64,000 nt of DNA from Nitrospiraceae bacterium (GCA_919902665.1 CAKKRK010000038.1:45812-109811); one strand, 5' to 3'; shown: positions 9,201 through 17,083, counted from the first letter of the stretch. Translations and numbers: made by a program. The notes: a model not told the origin generated them from the sequence alone.

Positions 9201-12071
9201 GTGGACCGTGCGGCGCTGTGGGCGCATGGTATCTCAGGCGATCTGCCTATCGTGTTGGCCTGCATCGACAACGCGGATGATGTCGACATCGTCCGTCAAT
9301 TGCTCCGAGCGCATGAGTACTGGCGGATGAGGCAATTATCGACCGATGTGATCATCCTGAATGAGAAGGCCTCGTCGTATGAGCAGGGGTTGCAGGGTTC
9401 GTTGGAAGGGCTTGTGCGGGGGAGCAGGTTGCGGCTCTGCCCGGATGTTGGCGGGGCACGAGGCAGTATCTATCTCCTGCGAACTGACCTGCTCTCCGCG
9501 CAGGATCGAATGCTGCTGCAGCAGGTCGCTCGGGTCGTTCTGCTCGGCCGGCGCGGGACGTTGGCGGAGCAGATCACTCGCTTACCGCGCAGGAGCCGTG
9601 TGACCTCGACGAACTCGTCTTTCCCACGCCTGGGCAAACGCTTGGATGTGCCGGTGCCTGAACGTGAACTCGAATTCTTTAATGGCTTGGGCGGCTTCGC
9701 AGACGATGGACGCGAATATGTCACGATTCTCGGCGAAGGTATTCGGACGCCACGACCCTGGGTTAACGTCATCGCGAACCCGTCGTTCGGGTTCCTCGTG
9801 TCGGAGTCCGGCTCCGGGTTTACCTGGTCATTGAACAGCCACGAGAACCAGCTGACGCCCTGGTCGAACGATCCGGTATCTGATCCGTCGGGTGAGGTGC
9901 TCTATATCCGTGATGACGACTCCGGAGAGGTCTGGGGTCCGACGGCGTTGCCGATTCGCGACGATCCGGCACCCTATGTCGCCTGTCATGGGCAGGGCTA
10001 TAGCCGCTTCCATCATGGTTCCCACGGCGTCTTGGCAGAATTGCTGCAATTTGTACCGCCTGAAGATCCGATCAAGATCTCTCGATTGACGCTACAGAAT
10101 ATGTCTGGCCGATCGAGACGCCTTTCTGTGACGGCCTATGTTGAGTGGGTGCTCGGGAGTTCCCGTAGTGAGTCCGCACCTTACATTATCACAGAGATCG
10201 ATCCGGGGACCGGGGCGCTTTTTGCGCGCAGTATGTTAGGCGGCGAATTTGCCGGACGCATCGCCTTTACCGATCTTGCCGGAACACACACATCGTGGAC
10301 TGGTGATCGCAAGGAATTTCTTGGCCGTAATGGAACTTTTGAGCAACCTCTGGCGTTGGAAACGGGAGATGCATTATCCGGAAGGGTCGGAGCGGGTCTC
10401 GATCCTTGTGGTGCCCTTCAACTGTCGATTGAGTTGGCAGCAGGCGAACGCGCCGAAATTGTCTGGTTTCTAGGTCAGACAGCGGACAGAGAGCAGGCTC
10501 GTCTCCTGCTCAATCGCTATCGTGGGGCGGACGTGAATGTGCTCCTGCGTGAGGTCACCAGCCGATGGGATGACCTCTTGAGCGTCGTACAAGTTCATAC
10601 GCCTGAACGTGCGATGGACATCTTCTTGAATCGATGGGTGTTGTATCAAACGCTGGTGTGCCGTGTTTGGGCACGTGCAGCCTTCTATCAGTTGAGCGGG
10701 GCCTATGGGTTTCGTGATCAACTACAAGATGGCATGGCCCTGAGTGTGGCGGCACCCGACATCACGCGCGAGCATTTGCTGCGGGCGGCCGCGCGGCAGT
10801 TTGTCGAGGGCGACGTTCAGCATTGGTGGCATCCTCCGTCCGGACGCGGTGTGCGGACCCGCATTTCTGACGATCTGCTCTGGTTGCCGTACGCGGTGAT
10901 CCAATTTCTTGAAGTGACCGGCGATATGACCGTGCTGGATGAAATGGTGCCCTTCCTAGAAGGCCCGGCATTGGCCGAGGGGCAACATGAATCCTATTTT
11001 GAGCCACGTGTGTCCCAGACGAGGGCCACCCTCTTTGAACATTGTGCGCGTGCGTTGGATCGGAGCCTTGTCGTCGGCAGTCACGGTCTTCCACTCATGG
11101 GTACTGGAGATTGGAATGACGGGATGAGCCGTGTGGGCCAGCAGGGCAAAGGGGAGAGCGTCTGGCTCGGGTGGTTTTTGCATACGGTGCTCTGGGAGTT
11201 CGCCAAGGTGGCGGCTCAGCGTGGGGAGCGTGCGCGTGCCGAAACGTGGCGGCTGCATGTGAGTGCGTTGAAGGCCGCAATCGAGCGGGACGGGTGGGAC
11301 GGGGAGTGGTACCGTCGCGCGTACTTCGATGACGGAACGCCACTCGGTTCCGCTGCAGATCCGGAATGCCGCATCGATTCCATTGCTCAGTCCTGGGGAG
11401 TGATCAGCGGCGCGGCAGATCCGGACCGCGGCGCACGCGCCATGGCTGCGGTGGAACGGCATCTTGTGGACCGGCGAGATGGACTGATCCGTCTGTTGAC
11501 ACCACCCTTTGATCAGATATCGAGGGATCCCGGCTATATCAAAGGCTATGTCCCCGGCGTCCGAGAAAACGGTGGTCAATATACCCACGCGGCGGTCTGG
11601 ACCGTGCTGGCCTTCGCGGCATTGGGTGAAGGTGACAAGGCCGGCGAGTTGTTCCGTCTGTTGAACCCTGTTCATCGTGTCTCCTCGCGAGCCAGCGTCC
11701 AGCGCTATAAAGTCGAGCCTTACGTCGTCGCCGGCGACGTGTATGGCGAGCCCCCACATGTCGGACGTGGGGGATGGACCTGGTACAGCGGCGCAGCAGG
11801 TTGGCTCTACCGGGCTGGAATCGAATGGATGCTCGGTTTCCGCTTGCATGGTGCCACGCTCTCCGTCGATCCTTGTGTTCCACGCCATTGGCAGGGGTAC
11901 TCGATTCGTTTTCGGTATCATTCGGCGGTCTATGACATCACGGTGGAAAACCCGCACCATGTATGCCGCGGCGTGACGCTGGTAGAGCTTGATGGGAAAC
12001 AAATAATCGGCCGCGACGATATTCCTCTCATTAAGGAAGGCGAGTACCACATCCGTGTCGTGCTCGGATGA
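3270..12071 (+). CDS. ndvB: Cyclic beta-1,2-glucan synthase (NdvB/ChvB type)
   Basis: A 2933-residue inner-membrane enzyme, the usual size for NdvB/ChvB. In order: a helical N-terminal region (1-400) with TM segments at about 400-475; a glycosyltransferase (GT84) domain at about 480-780 with the metal-binding 'DADTRLP' near 629 and 'QHRWARGDWQ'; TM segments at about 820-865 and 950-990; a glycoamylase-like region at about 1010-1600 including 'AYMSHHQGMS'; then beta-rich repeats and a C-terminal GH94 phosphorylase domain with the acid motif 'GTGDWNDGM' near residue 2613. The protein uses UDP-glucose to build beta-1,2-glucan and cyclises and trims it. The product is exported to the periplasm and serves in osmotic adaptation and host or surface interaction. 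No exporter (ndvA) is next to it. No internal stop was found. Confidence 0.93.
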   Translation: MDTMFSPVGKRAELEEPIRAELFGAERLEQHAASLAVAQVVTDDARVGRLLTPRVLENGRVLVASYQAIARTIRDEQSITPAAEWFVDNFHIIDEQLREIIDDLPPGYYRQLPKLASGHLKHYPRVFGVAWAFVAHTDSRFDPDMLRRFVSAYQCVQPLTIGELWAVAISLRVVLVENLRRLIERIVQSRADRLEADELADSLLGTGGGVTEPLATILRHVERRPLAAAFAVQLVQRLRDLDPKVRPVLQWLDERLIGQGTTADDMVHAEHQQQAATSVTVRNIITSMRLTSAFDWADFFESVSSVDNMLRGDSRYAEMDFTTRDAYRHAIEDLSRGTGLSELDVTARVVERTRLAGIEMHASEQSELDRHMDPGYYLISQGRQAFERELGYRVSWKGLILRWCVQVPALGYLGSLAVLTAIVLAFPLWHASATGVTIAGLACLGLIALVPASDLAMALINRMVMAILGPRSLPRMALRNGISKELRTIVVVPMLLTTQQGIDELVERLEVHYLANADDDLRFALLSDWRDASKESIPGDVELLDSAVEGIAQLNKRYGPAAGSGPRFVLLHRRRVWNESEQVWMGWERKRGKLHELNQWLRGSMSTTFMSVGGQLPEAIPSVRFVITLDADTRLPRGAAHRLIGTMAHPLNRPRFDRFAGYVVEGYGVVQPRITPSLPGSGEGSYFQQTFSGPSGIDPYASAVSDVYQDLFREGSYTGKGIYDIDAFEAALAGKVPDNAMLSHDLFEGLFARAALATDIELFEAFPAHYEAAAARQHRWARGDWQLLPWLFGRGHTGSEPHRAVVIPAIGRWKILDNLRRTLSAPAAFLTLIVGWLLPEPSGWVWSGFILSTIAIPSLLSFVLGLYPRRSKIALRTHFRGAGTDLKLAARQIALTVTFLVHQAWVMTDAILRTLGRLVFTHTRMLEWVTAAQAEDAYTCNWTGMYRRMAGGVALTVAAAGGVAVFGGYESWAAAAPFVLLWMSAPAVARWVSLPPRLLGAEPISPADARVLRLIARRTWRFFEAFVSPEDHALPPDNFQEDPKPVVAHRTSPTNIGLYLLSTLVARDLGWLGTLDAAERLEATLATMNRLELFRGHFYNWYDTRTLHPLDPKYVSTVDSGNLAGHLLVVGNGCRELIQRSAIDGDVFAGIDDAIQLLRDALEEIPDERQTHTVTRKQLSHAVDALAMALFSRPVDPAGWTVRFGRLTALSQTVADMAQALGQERGDEHDGELRTWADAVRACVESHLRDAELLLPWVRFSEKDRAALFDHPSGPSLEWAAIAPFFQPVPTLAAAPERFADALRALDHLRDQLLSRPSQDRATLARIALLADAIRQADGGITGLVRRLATIAQHAEHMVHAMDFTFLFDPTRKLLSIGYRMPENSLDPSCYDLLASEARLASFIAIAKGDVPSSHWFHLGRALTPVGDGSALVSWSGSIFEYLMPALVMRFPAGSLLSRTYELIVRRQIQYGRERGVPWGVSESAYNARDLDLTYQYSSFGVPGLGLKRGLSEDVVVAPYATALAAMISPMEAMQGFGRLAEAGGRGTYGFYEALDYTGTRVPEGKDVAIVRAYMSHHQGMSLVSIANVLNNGLMRNRFHAEPIVRATELLLQERTPRDVPVTRPRAEEVAAAAQVRDLIPPVVRRFTAPHEATPRTHLLSNGQYAVMLTTAGSGYSRWRDIAVTRWREDATRDCWGSYLFLRDMQTGSVWSAGYQPSGVEADDYEVSFTEERAEITRRDGDWNTTLELVVSSEDDAEVRRISVTNMGAHACDLQVTSYAELSLAPQAADVAHPAFANLFVQTEFIPEVGALLATRRRRSNEEATVWVAQVVVVEGETVGALQYETDRARFLGRGHHVRTAVAMIDGRTLSNTVGSVLDPVMSLRRTVRVPAGGTVRLVFSTIVGATRDGVLELANKYSDPRVFERALSLAWTQARVQLHHLGIETDEAQLFQQLANAVLYSDVSLRPSSEVLSQGVVDRAALWAHGISGDLPIVLACIDNADDVDIVRQLLRAHEYWRMRQLSTDVIILNEKASSYEQGLQGSLEGLVRGSRLRLCPDVGGARGSIYLLRTDLLSAQDRMLLQQVARVVLLGRRGTLAEQITRLPRRSRVTSTNSSFPRLGKRLDVPVPERELEFFNGLGGFADDGREYVTILGEGIRTPRPWVNVIANPSFGFLVSESGSGFTWSLNSHENQLTPWSNDPVSDPSGEVLYIRDDDSGEVWGPTALPIRDDPAPYVACHGQGYSRFHHGSHGVLAELLQFVPPEDPIKISRLTLQNMSGRSRRLSVTAYVEWVLGSSRSESAPYIITEIDPGTGALFARSMLGGEFAGRIAFTDLAGTHTSWTGDRKEFLGRNGTFEQPLALETGDALSGRVGAGLDPCGALQLSIELAAGERAEIVWFLGQTADREQARLLLNRYRGADVNVLLREVTSRWDDLLSVVQVHTPERAMDIFLNRWVLYQTLVCRVWARAAFYQLSGAYGFRDQLQDGMALSVAAPDITREHLLRAAARQFVEGDVQHWWHPPSGRGVRTRISDDLLWLPYAVIQFLEVTGDMTVLDEMVPFLEGPALAEGQHESYFEPRVSQTRATLFEHCARALDRSLVVGSHGLPLMGTGDWNDGMSRVGQQGKGESVWLGWFLHTVLWEFAKVAAQRGERARAETWRLHVSALKAAIERDGWDGEWYRRAYFDDGTPLGSAADPECRIDSIAQSWGVISGAADPDRGARAMAAVERHLVDRRDGLIRLLTPPFDQISRDPGYIKGYVPGVRENGGQYTHAAVWTVLAFAALGEGDKAGELFRLLNPVHRVSSRASVQRYKVEPYVVAGDVYGEPPHVGRGGWTWYSGAAGWLYRAGIEWMLGFRLHGATLSVDPCVPRHWQGYSIRFRYHSAVYDITVENPHHVCRGVTLVELDGKQIIGRDDIPLIKEGEYHIRVVLG

Positions 12072-12475
12072 TGGTCAGTCCAAGAGAGGGGCAAGTCCAA
12101 GCGACCGCCGAGATTTGCGGAAAGAAGAAATAGCGTGTCGGTTCCGGTTGCAATGACCAGTCTGGGTACCAGGAGATCATGGTGAGCGGCGAACTGTTAC
12201 TGCGAAATTGTAGATGGTGGGGGTGGCCCATGAGGAGATGGGAGAGCGCGCGAAGCTCTGTTAGGGAAGGCCGGAATAATTAAGAGTTTCCATTAGCCAG
12301 CGCTCAAAACACAGAGGAATCCGGCTGGCTCCTATACGGCATTGTGAATTAGTCAGACCTTCCCGAGGTTGCAGGGCAGGAATAGGTGTGTTCTCTAGAA
12401 TTTAACGGTTTTGCGACAGCTTCCAATTGACCCGACTCATCGATGGATCCCCTTTGCGCCCATCTGAGGGGAAGC
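12072..12475. other. Gene-free interval after the glucan synthase
   Basis: No convincing coding frame. The only structure noticed is a 7-bp perfect inverted repeat (AGCCAGC at 12295 and GCTGGCT at 12324) without a T-run, so a terminator cannot be claimed. Base composition is less GC-rich than in the flanking genes. Confidence 0.5.
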
Positions 12476-12745
12476 TTAGGCGAGAATGGATGCATAAGTC
12501 GTGACGTAGAGTCGCAAACAATTGCCTGCAAACAATGCCCCTTCCAGGGAACTGACGGCATGGCAAGCTTGCTCACCTGAGCCCATTTCCACAAAACCAT
12601 AGCCGGCAGATTTTCCACTGTGTTTGTGCCGGATGACATGGACGCGAACGACGGTGCCATAGGTTCCGAATAAGTCGCGGAGCTGACAATCAGAAGTCGC
12701 TTCCGCGAGGCCGCCAACATACAAGATGCAGTTACTCATGACCAT
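12476..12745 (-). CDS. RRM-domain RNA-binding protein
   Basis: About 87-89 residues that form a single RNA-recognition motif. RNP2 is 'LYVGGL' near the N-terminus and RNP1 is 'KSAGYGFVEM' in the middle, with the aromatic Tyr and Phe of the RNA-stacking platform present. Bacterial single-RRM proteins (Rbp type in cyanobacteria and others) bind single-stranded RNA and are often cold-induced. Neither ATG (12745 or 12739) has a clear ribosome site, and the second gives the more typical start MSNCILYVGG. It lies on the opposite strand about 1 kb from a DEAD-box helicase gene, which fits a theme of RNA handling. Confidence 0.8.
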   Translation of the reverse strand: MVMSNCILYVGGLAEATSDCQLRDLFGTYGTVVRVHVIRHKHSGKSAGYGFVEMGSGEQACHAVSSLEGALFAGNCLRLYVTTYASILA

Positions 12746-12955
12746 ATATCAGGTTGGATGCCGCGAGCATCTCTATAGATAAGAGCTAGCGCTCGTCTCG
12801 CGGTTCGAAACAGCATAGGGGAGGACCCCAATTACTCCTGTGATGTAAGGCAATGCAGCCGTACCGAGAAGATTGTGAATAAGCCATTGGACGAAGTTCT
12901 GAACGGTGGATATGAGTATGTTTTCTCGCTTCACCGTTTACAGGTACGGTATCGC

Positions 12956-13243
12956 TCAGATGCTGTTCCCTGCCTGGTCGGTCTTTCCACTATGACTGGT
13001 ACTGAATGATTTCTTCCTCCCGTCTGAGGATTTGCTTGCCTTGGCAGTGGAACGCAAAAGGGTATCTTCTCCAAAACTATGTCTTGCCAACGAAGCGACT
13101 TCGCGTCTGATGACCTCGATTGAGGATGTATTGTCGACCGAATTGGGATCAGTTAACCCTAGAAGTTGCCAGCGGATTTTCGGTTTATGGGCGGACTTTT
13201 TCTTTCCTGCTTTGCGACTTTTCCAAACTGAAGCGAGATTCAT
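12956..13243 (-). CDS. Possible small basic hypothetical protein
   Basis: A 95-residue frame, Lys/Ser-rich, with an ordinary-looking composition and a modest AAGGG ribosome site 7 bases before its ATG. It has a basic N-terminus (SRKAGKKKSAHKPK), a short amphipathic centre (SSIEVIRREVASLARHSF) and a Ser/Lys-rich tail. No family was recognised. The plus strand is also open over most of this stretch (13032-13307), but that product is less protein-like. Low confidence that either is real. Confidence 0.35.
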   Translation of the reverse strand: MNLASVWKSRKAGKKKSAHKPKIRWQLLGLTDPNSVDNTSSIEVIRREVASLARHSFGEDTLLRSTAKASKSSDGRKKSFSTSHSGKTDQAGNSI

Positions 13244-13781
13244 GGAGCGCCCTTCTGTACAAACACGAAGCTCAAGTCAGTGGCTGCCTGACAGAGAAAC
13301 TCAATAGCTCTGTCTCAGCTCCACTAATGGACCTGCCACGCTACCTGGGTGTCTGCCTCTACCATTTAGGCCGAGGAACATCAGGTTGGTGATATTACGC
13401 AGACTATCGTGCCAACACTGGGAGTGAGTACGAGGAGTGCACGGAGAGAGAAATAAAGCACAAGGAATATCATGCTAACATGTAACTTGTGAAGGAGTCA
13501 AACTTCACCACAGGGCTCATTATGGCGTAGGGCAGGCGGTATGCCCTGTCAATTGTCTGCTCTCCCGTGTCTATTGAAGAACTGGTTGACGTTGTGAGGG
13601 CCATGCTGTATGGTAACGCTACATTTAACTCGTAGTAGTCCGGCGAGGAGATGTTCCAACTATATCGGACTTCGCGATCGCATCGCGACCAGGTCCAGTT
13701 TGGAGTTGCACCATTCTCGGTTGTCTCTCCCCTCGGTTCTCTGATCCCGTCATAATGCGATCATACTGAAAGGATAACGTA
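13244..13781. other. Gene-free leader region upstream of the DEAD-box helicase
   Basis: No supported gene. It contains the promoter candidate at 13586-13614 and an untranslated leader of about 160 bases before the helicase start. Long leaders are typical of cold-inducible RNA helicase mRNAs. Short dyads are visible (for example AGGGCA...TGCCCT near 13530-13547) but none is strong enough to call. Confidence 0.45.
13586..13614 (+). promoter_or_regulatory. Sigma-70-like promoter candidate for the DEAD-box helicase
   Basis: TTGACG, a 17-base spacer, then TATGGT. It matches the -35 consensus at 5 of 6 positions and the -10 at 4 of 6. Transcription would start near 13621. Confidence 0.4.
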
Positions 13782-15068
13782 GTGAATACGTCTGTTCACG
13801 CCAATTTTCACGCCCTCGGTTTGTCCGAGGCGCTTCTCCAGGACCTGGCTGATGCCGGGTTCGCATCACCCACGCCCATTCAAGAACAAGCCATTCCGCC
13901 CGCGCTCGCTGGGCGAGATGTCATCGGATGTGCCCAGACGGGGACGGGTAAAACCGCAGCCTTTGTCATTCCAATCGTCGAACGACTCGCTGCATTGCCG
14001 AAGGGGCAACCGCAGGCATTGATCTTAGCACCAACCCGTGAGCTGGCATTGCAGACCCTGACGACGATTGATAAGCTTGGCCGGAGTCGGCGCATTTCCG
14101 CGACCGTCATAGTTGGAGGCGCCGATATGCAAGCCCAAGTACGGGGCTTGCGACAGCGACCAGACATCTTGATAGCGACGCCTGGGCGTCTTCTGGATCA
14201 CATGTGGAACGGCACGATTGTCTTGTCGTCTATGAAGATCTTGGTGTTGGATGAGGCGGATCGGATGTTGGATATGGGCTTTGCGCCTCAGATCAATCAG
14301 ATTCTTGATGCGTTGCCTGAAGAGCGACAGACTCTTCTCTTCTCGGCCACCCTGCCGACAGATCTAGCTCGATTGGTTCAAGCCAATGTGAAGAATCCGG
14401 TGCGCGTCATGGTCGCGCCGTCTGCCACGACAGCCGATGGGGTCACGCAGGGGATCCATTACACCTCCCACGGCGAGAAGCCCGATCTTCTCTTGTCGTT
14501 ATTGAAGGCTGATCAGGATACAGCTCTGGTGTTCACCAGGACGAAGCACCGTGCCGATCGGTTGGGGCGTATGCTGGGTAGTGAAGGCCATCGAGTGGCC
14601 GTGTTGCATGGAGACCGGAGTCTCTCACAGAGGCGCGCTGCGCTAGAAGGTTTTAGACGCGGGTCATTCCGGGTGCTGGTCGCAACGGATATCGCTGCAC
14701 GAGGGATCGATGTCGCGAATATCGGCCACGTGATCAATTTCGATCTACCCAATTGCCCAGAAGATTACGTCCATCGTATTGGCCGCACGGCTCGAATGAA
14801 GACAACTGGCCGCGCCACAAGTTTTGTGACGGGCGAAGACCGGCAGCAACTTCGTGATATTGAGCGCCTCCTGGGACATGCAGTCCCGCTTGCGCCAGGA
14901 AGCAGAACTTCGTTGCCGGTGATCCATGGCGAGGATAGTCGGGCACATCGGGACGAGCGTTCCGCTCCAAGTCGCTCGAGGTTTGCCAGTCGACACCGCC
15001 GTCCGAACCTCAGGGGAGATCACGCCGAGCCATCATCGCGCAATGCCTCGCCTGCAATACGTGCATAA
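13782..15068 (+). CDS. DEAD-box ATP-dependent RNA helicase (RhlE-like)
   Basis: 428 residues starting at GTG with AAAGGA 8-9 bases upstream. All helicase motifs are present in order: Q motif (SPTPIQEQAIPPAL), motif I AQTGTGKT, PTRELA, TPGR, motif II DEAD in 'VLDEADRMLDMGF', motif III SAT, then the second RecA domain with 'VFTRTKHRADRL', 'VLVATDIAARGIDV' and motif VI HRIGRTAR. The C-terminal ~60 residues are Arg/Ser-rich and likely disordered, an RNA-binding tail as in RhlE. It should unwind short RNA duplexes in ribosome assembly or mRNA turnover, often important at low temperature. The subfamily (RhlE rather than CsdA or SrmB) is judged from the short core and tail only. Confidence 0.93.
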   Translation: MNTSVHANFHALGLSEALLQDLADAGFASPTPIQEQAIPPALAGRDVIGCAQTGTGKTAAFVIPIVERLAALPKGQPQALILAPTRELALQTLTTIDKLGRSRRISATVIVGGADMQAQVRGLRQRPDILIATPGRLLDHMWNGTIVLSSMKILVLDEADRMLDMGFAPQINQILDALPEERQTLLFSATLPTDLARLVQANVKNPVRVMVAPSATTADGVTQGIHYTSHGEKPDLLLSLLKADQDTALVFTRTKHRADRLGRMLGSEGHRVAVLHGDRSLSQRRAALEGFRRGSFRVLVATDIAARGIDVANIGHVINFDLPNCPEDYVHRIGRTARMKTTGRATSFVTGEDRQQLRDIERLLGHAVPLAPGSRTSLPVIHGEDSRAHRDERSAPSRSRFASRHRRPNLRGDHAEPSSRNASPAIRA

Positions 15069-15098
15069 GTTTCGAAAATAGTTCCCAAACGACCCCTC

Positions 15099-15329
15099 GT
15101 GAGATACTCTGTGTCTCACGAGGTGGATGTGGACCCGTCTTTACACGGCGTGCGAGTGGGCCCTGAGGCATCGATCAAGCCCGGTGATCAGATCTCACTC
15201 ATCCTTCGATTACCCAATGACACTGTTCCTGCTGCGATCGCACTCGCCGTGGTCCGCCTGACCAAGGGTTTGGTCAATGGGCTAGCCATCAAAAGGCTGG
15301 CTCAGCTGTCACGTAAATGGTTGACCTAA
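15099..15329 (+). CDS. Possible truncated PilZ-like protein
   Basis: A 76-residue frame (GTG start, no ribosome site) that reads like the second half of a PilZ barrel: 'SIKPGDQISLILRLPNDTVPAAIALAVVRLTKGLVNGLAIKRL' parallels 'VITPGDRIAMNLRFPDQTTATVIEAATVRWGKEYTYGVEFEGL' in the gene that follows 37 bases later. The N-terminal RxxxR and the D/NxSxxG c-di-GMP motifs are missing. It is either a decayed tandem duplicate or a short degenerate PilZ that cannot bind c-di-GMP. The frame continues, without a stop, from the codon after the helicase stop. Confidence 0.4.
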   Translation: MRYSVSHEVDVDPSLHGVRVGPEASIKPGDQISLILRLPNDTVPAAIALAVVRLTKGLVNGLAIKRLAQLSRKWLT

Positions 15330-15366
15330 AGCAACAGGCTGCAGGCTTGGCGAAAGAGGAAACAAT

Positions 15367-15765
15367 ATGGAAGATCTAGATTTGAAGGCCATCACTGGGC
15401 AGAATACCCCACAATTACGCAAACATCCCCGCGTACGAGTGCCGGCTCCATTTCCTTGTTCATTGGCCCGCGTCGGTGTGATCAGAAAGGGGGCTGTCGA
15501 ACAGGGGTTAGGGATAATTTTTGACGTGTCTACTAAAGGGGCACGTGTGATGACGGAAGCGGTGATTACGCCGGGAGACCGAATTGCCATGAATCTTCGC
15601 TTTCCAGATCAGACAACAGCAACGGTCATCGAAGCCGCGACGGTTCGGTGGGGTAAAGAGTACACCTATGGTGTGGAGTTTGAGGGACTCTCGCCAGCCG
15701 TGAACAAACATCTCCAGAGCGTCATTACACACCTCTCCCAGTCTGGGCCGGTGTTGACGGCCTGA
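15367..15765 (+). CDS. PilZ-domain protein (putative c-di-GMP receptor)
   Basis: 132 residues, ATG preceded by AAAGAGG. It carries both c-di-GMP-binding signatures of PilZ: the Arg-rich 'RKHPRVRVPAPF' near residue 18 and 'DVSTKGARV' (D-x-S-x-x-G) near residue 54, followed by the barrel strands 'TPGDRIAMNLRFP' and 'YTYGVEFEGLSP'. It is a stand-alone PilZ domain of normal length, cytosolic, expected to link c-di-GMP to motility, polysaccharide or secretion targets. The GAF-PilB-type ATPase 1.4 kb downstream on the other strand could be such a target, but this is inference. Confidence 0.85.
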   Translation: MEDLDLKAITGQNTPQLRKHPRVRVPAPFPCSLARVGVIRKGAVEQGLGIIFDVSTKGARVMTEAVITPGDRIAMNLRFPDQTTATVIEAATVRWGKEYTYGVEFEGLSPAVNKHLQSVITHLSQSGPVLTA

Positions 15766-15839
15766 CTCTCACCTGGCGCCTCGCGAGTGGCAATTGTCCT
15801 CAACTGTACTATGGGCGTTCAGCAGGCACTGATTTGCCT

Positions 15840-17060
15840 TTAGGGCAGAGCCACGAACTGTTTCCGGAAGGTGACAACTTTGACGAGGTAGTCCCTCGTT
15901 TCCTGGTAGGGGAGGTTGTTGCGTAATCGGTCGTAGACTGCTGGTGGTTCAAGGGTATTAATTTGATTGAGGGCAGCCCTGTTGTCACTCGCAAACGTCT
16001 TAAAGACATTTCGTGGGCCTGTGTTATAAGCCGAGATGACGCAATATTCTCGCGAGACCTCATTCCCGATGTCTTCAAGCAGATTGTAGGACAGGACATT
16101 GAGATAGGCACTGCCTAACTCGATATTGTTCTCTGGATCGAAGAGATATTCACGCGATGGAATCGTATCCGTTCCCTTTGCTTTTCGGTAGGCATCTCGC
16201 CCGCCACTGGTCGGTACGAGCTGCATGAGCCCATAGGCGGGGGCGGAACTAACAGCGAAGGGGTTGAAGTTGCTTTCCGTTCGAATAACAGCAAAAATGA
16301 GGCTTGGGCTGATCTTGAATTGCTCCGCAAATCGGGTAACGGTGGCTCGGTATTTTTCTGCTTGCTTGTTCGAGAAGTTTGCCACCATCTTGATTTCGGC
16401 GATCAGTGCTTGCTTTGCCCCCCCGTTCATGTCCACCGTCCGCGTCTTTGCGCCCTCGATCGTTGATGTTGCGAACGCTTCCGCTTGTGCCGGGGTGCGG
16501 ATCGACTGTCCTTGCTGATCCTGCACCAGTCCCAATAAATATGGAGGCCGGTCACTGGTCAGCGTGACGGGCTTGTCGGAAAAAAGATCGACGGAGCGTG
16601 GATCGTCGGGTGTGAGCAAGGTTGTGATGATCGCGTTTTTCAAGCTCTCTTTCGGTGCTTTGTCATCCAAGGTTTCTACGGTGATCGTCCCATTGTCGAA
16701 GTCGACGATGGTTCGGCTCATGTAGTTCTGGGTGTACTTCACGTACTTCTTCTGTTCCGGGACCTGTACTTCCTTCTCCCCCCAGGTTTGTCGGACGCGT
16801 CCGGTCAATGCGGTCATGAGGGTGTTGAAATCACGTTGAATCGTCCGCAGATCTCTGATCACGGATTCGGGGTCTCGCTGATAGGCGTCGACGCGCTCTT
16901 TGAGGATTAGTTTGGGGTCTTTGCCCGTGGCAATGTCGAGCACGGTCCTGCTAGTTCGGCTCCCGAGTACCCGTTCAGCGTTTGTGAGTACACGGTCTGT
17001 GGATTCACATCCCGTGAGAATGAGTAGTGGGGCCAAGAAAAGCGACGTGATTCGTATCAT
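15840..17060 (-). CDS. MltC-like membrane-bound lytic murein transglycosylase
   Basis: 406 residues with a lipoprotein signal (LILTGC, Cys16 followed by Glu). The N-terminal half corresponds to the MltC-specific domain ('DPESVIRDLRTIQRDFNTLMTALTGRVRQTWGEKEVQVP...KKYVKYTQNYMSRTIVDFDNG'). The C-terminal half is a family-1 SLT domain with the catalytic Glu at 262 in 'ESNFNPFAVSSAPAYGLMQLVP' and the later 'YNTGPRNV'. It cleaves the glycan strand of peptidoglycan to 1,6-anhydro products from the periplasmic face of a membrane. It has its own promoter candidate and is not in an operon with the neighbours. Confidence 0.88.
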   Translation of the reverse strand: MIRITSLFLAPLLILTGCESTDRVLTNAERVLGSRTSRTVLDIATGKDPKLILKERVDAYQRDPESVIRDLRTIQRDFNTLMTALTGRVRQTWGEKEVQVPEQKKYVKYTQNYMSRTIVDFDNGTITVETLDDKAPKESLKNAIITTLLTPDDPRSVDLFSDKPVTLTSDRPPYLLGLVQDQQGQSIRTPAQAEAFATSTIEGAKTRTVDMNGGAKQALIAEIKMVANFSNKQAEKYRATVTRFAEQFKISPSLIFAVIRTESNFNPFAVSSAPAYGLMQLVPTSGGRDAYRKAKGTDTIPSREYLFDPENNIELGSAYLNVLSYNLLEDIGNEVSREYCVISAYNTGPRNVFKTFASDNRAALNQINTLEPPAVYDRLRNNLPYQETRDYLVKVVTFRKQFVALP

Positions 17061-17083
17061 AAGTATTCAATACTGCGCGACGT

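Noticed and set aside
10956..12050. 364-residue minus-strand frame under the glucan synthase
   Set aside because: Composition is unlike a real protein and the plus strand holds the GH94 domain here.
13032..13307. Plus-strand small frame opposite 12956-13243
   Set aside because: Less protein-like than the minus frame and without a ribosome site.
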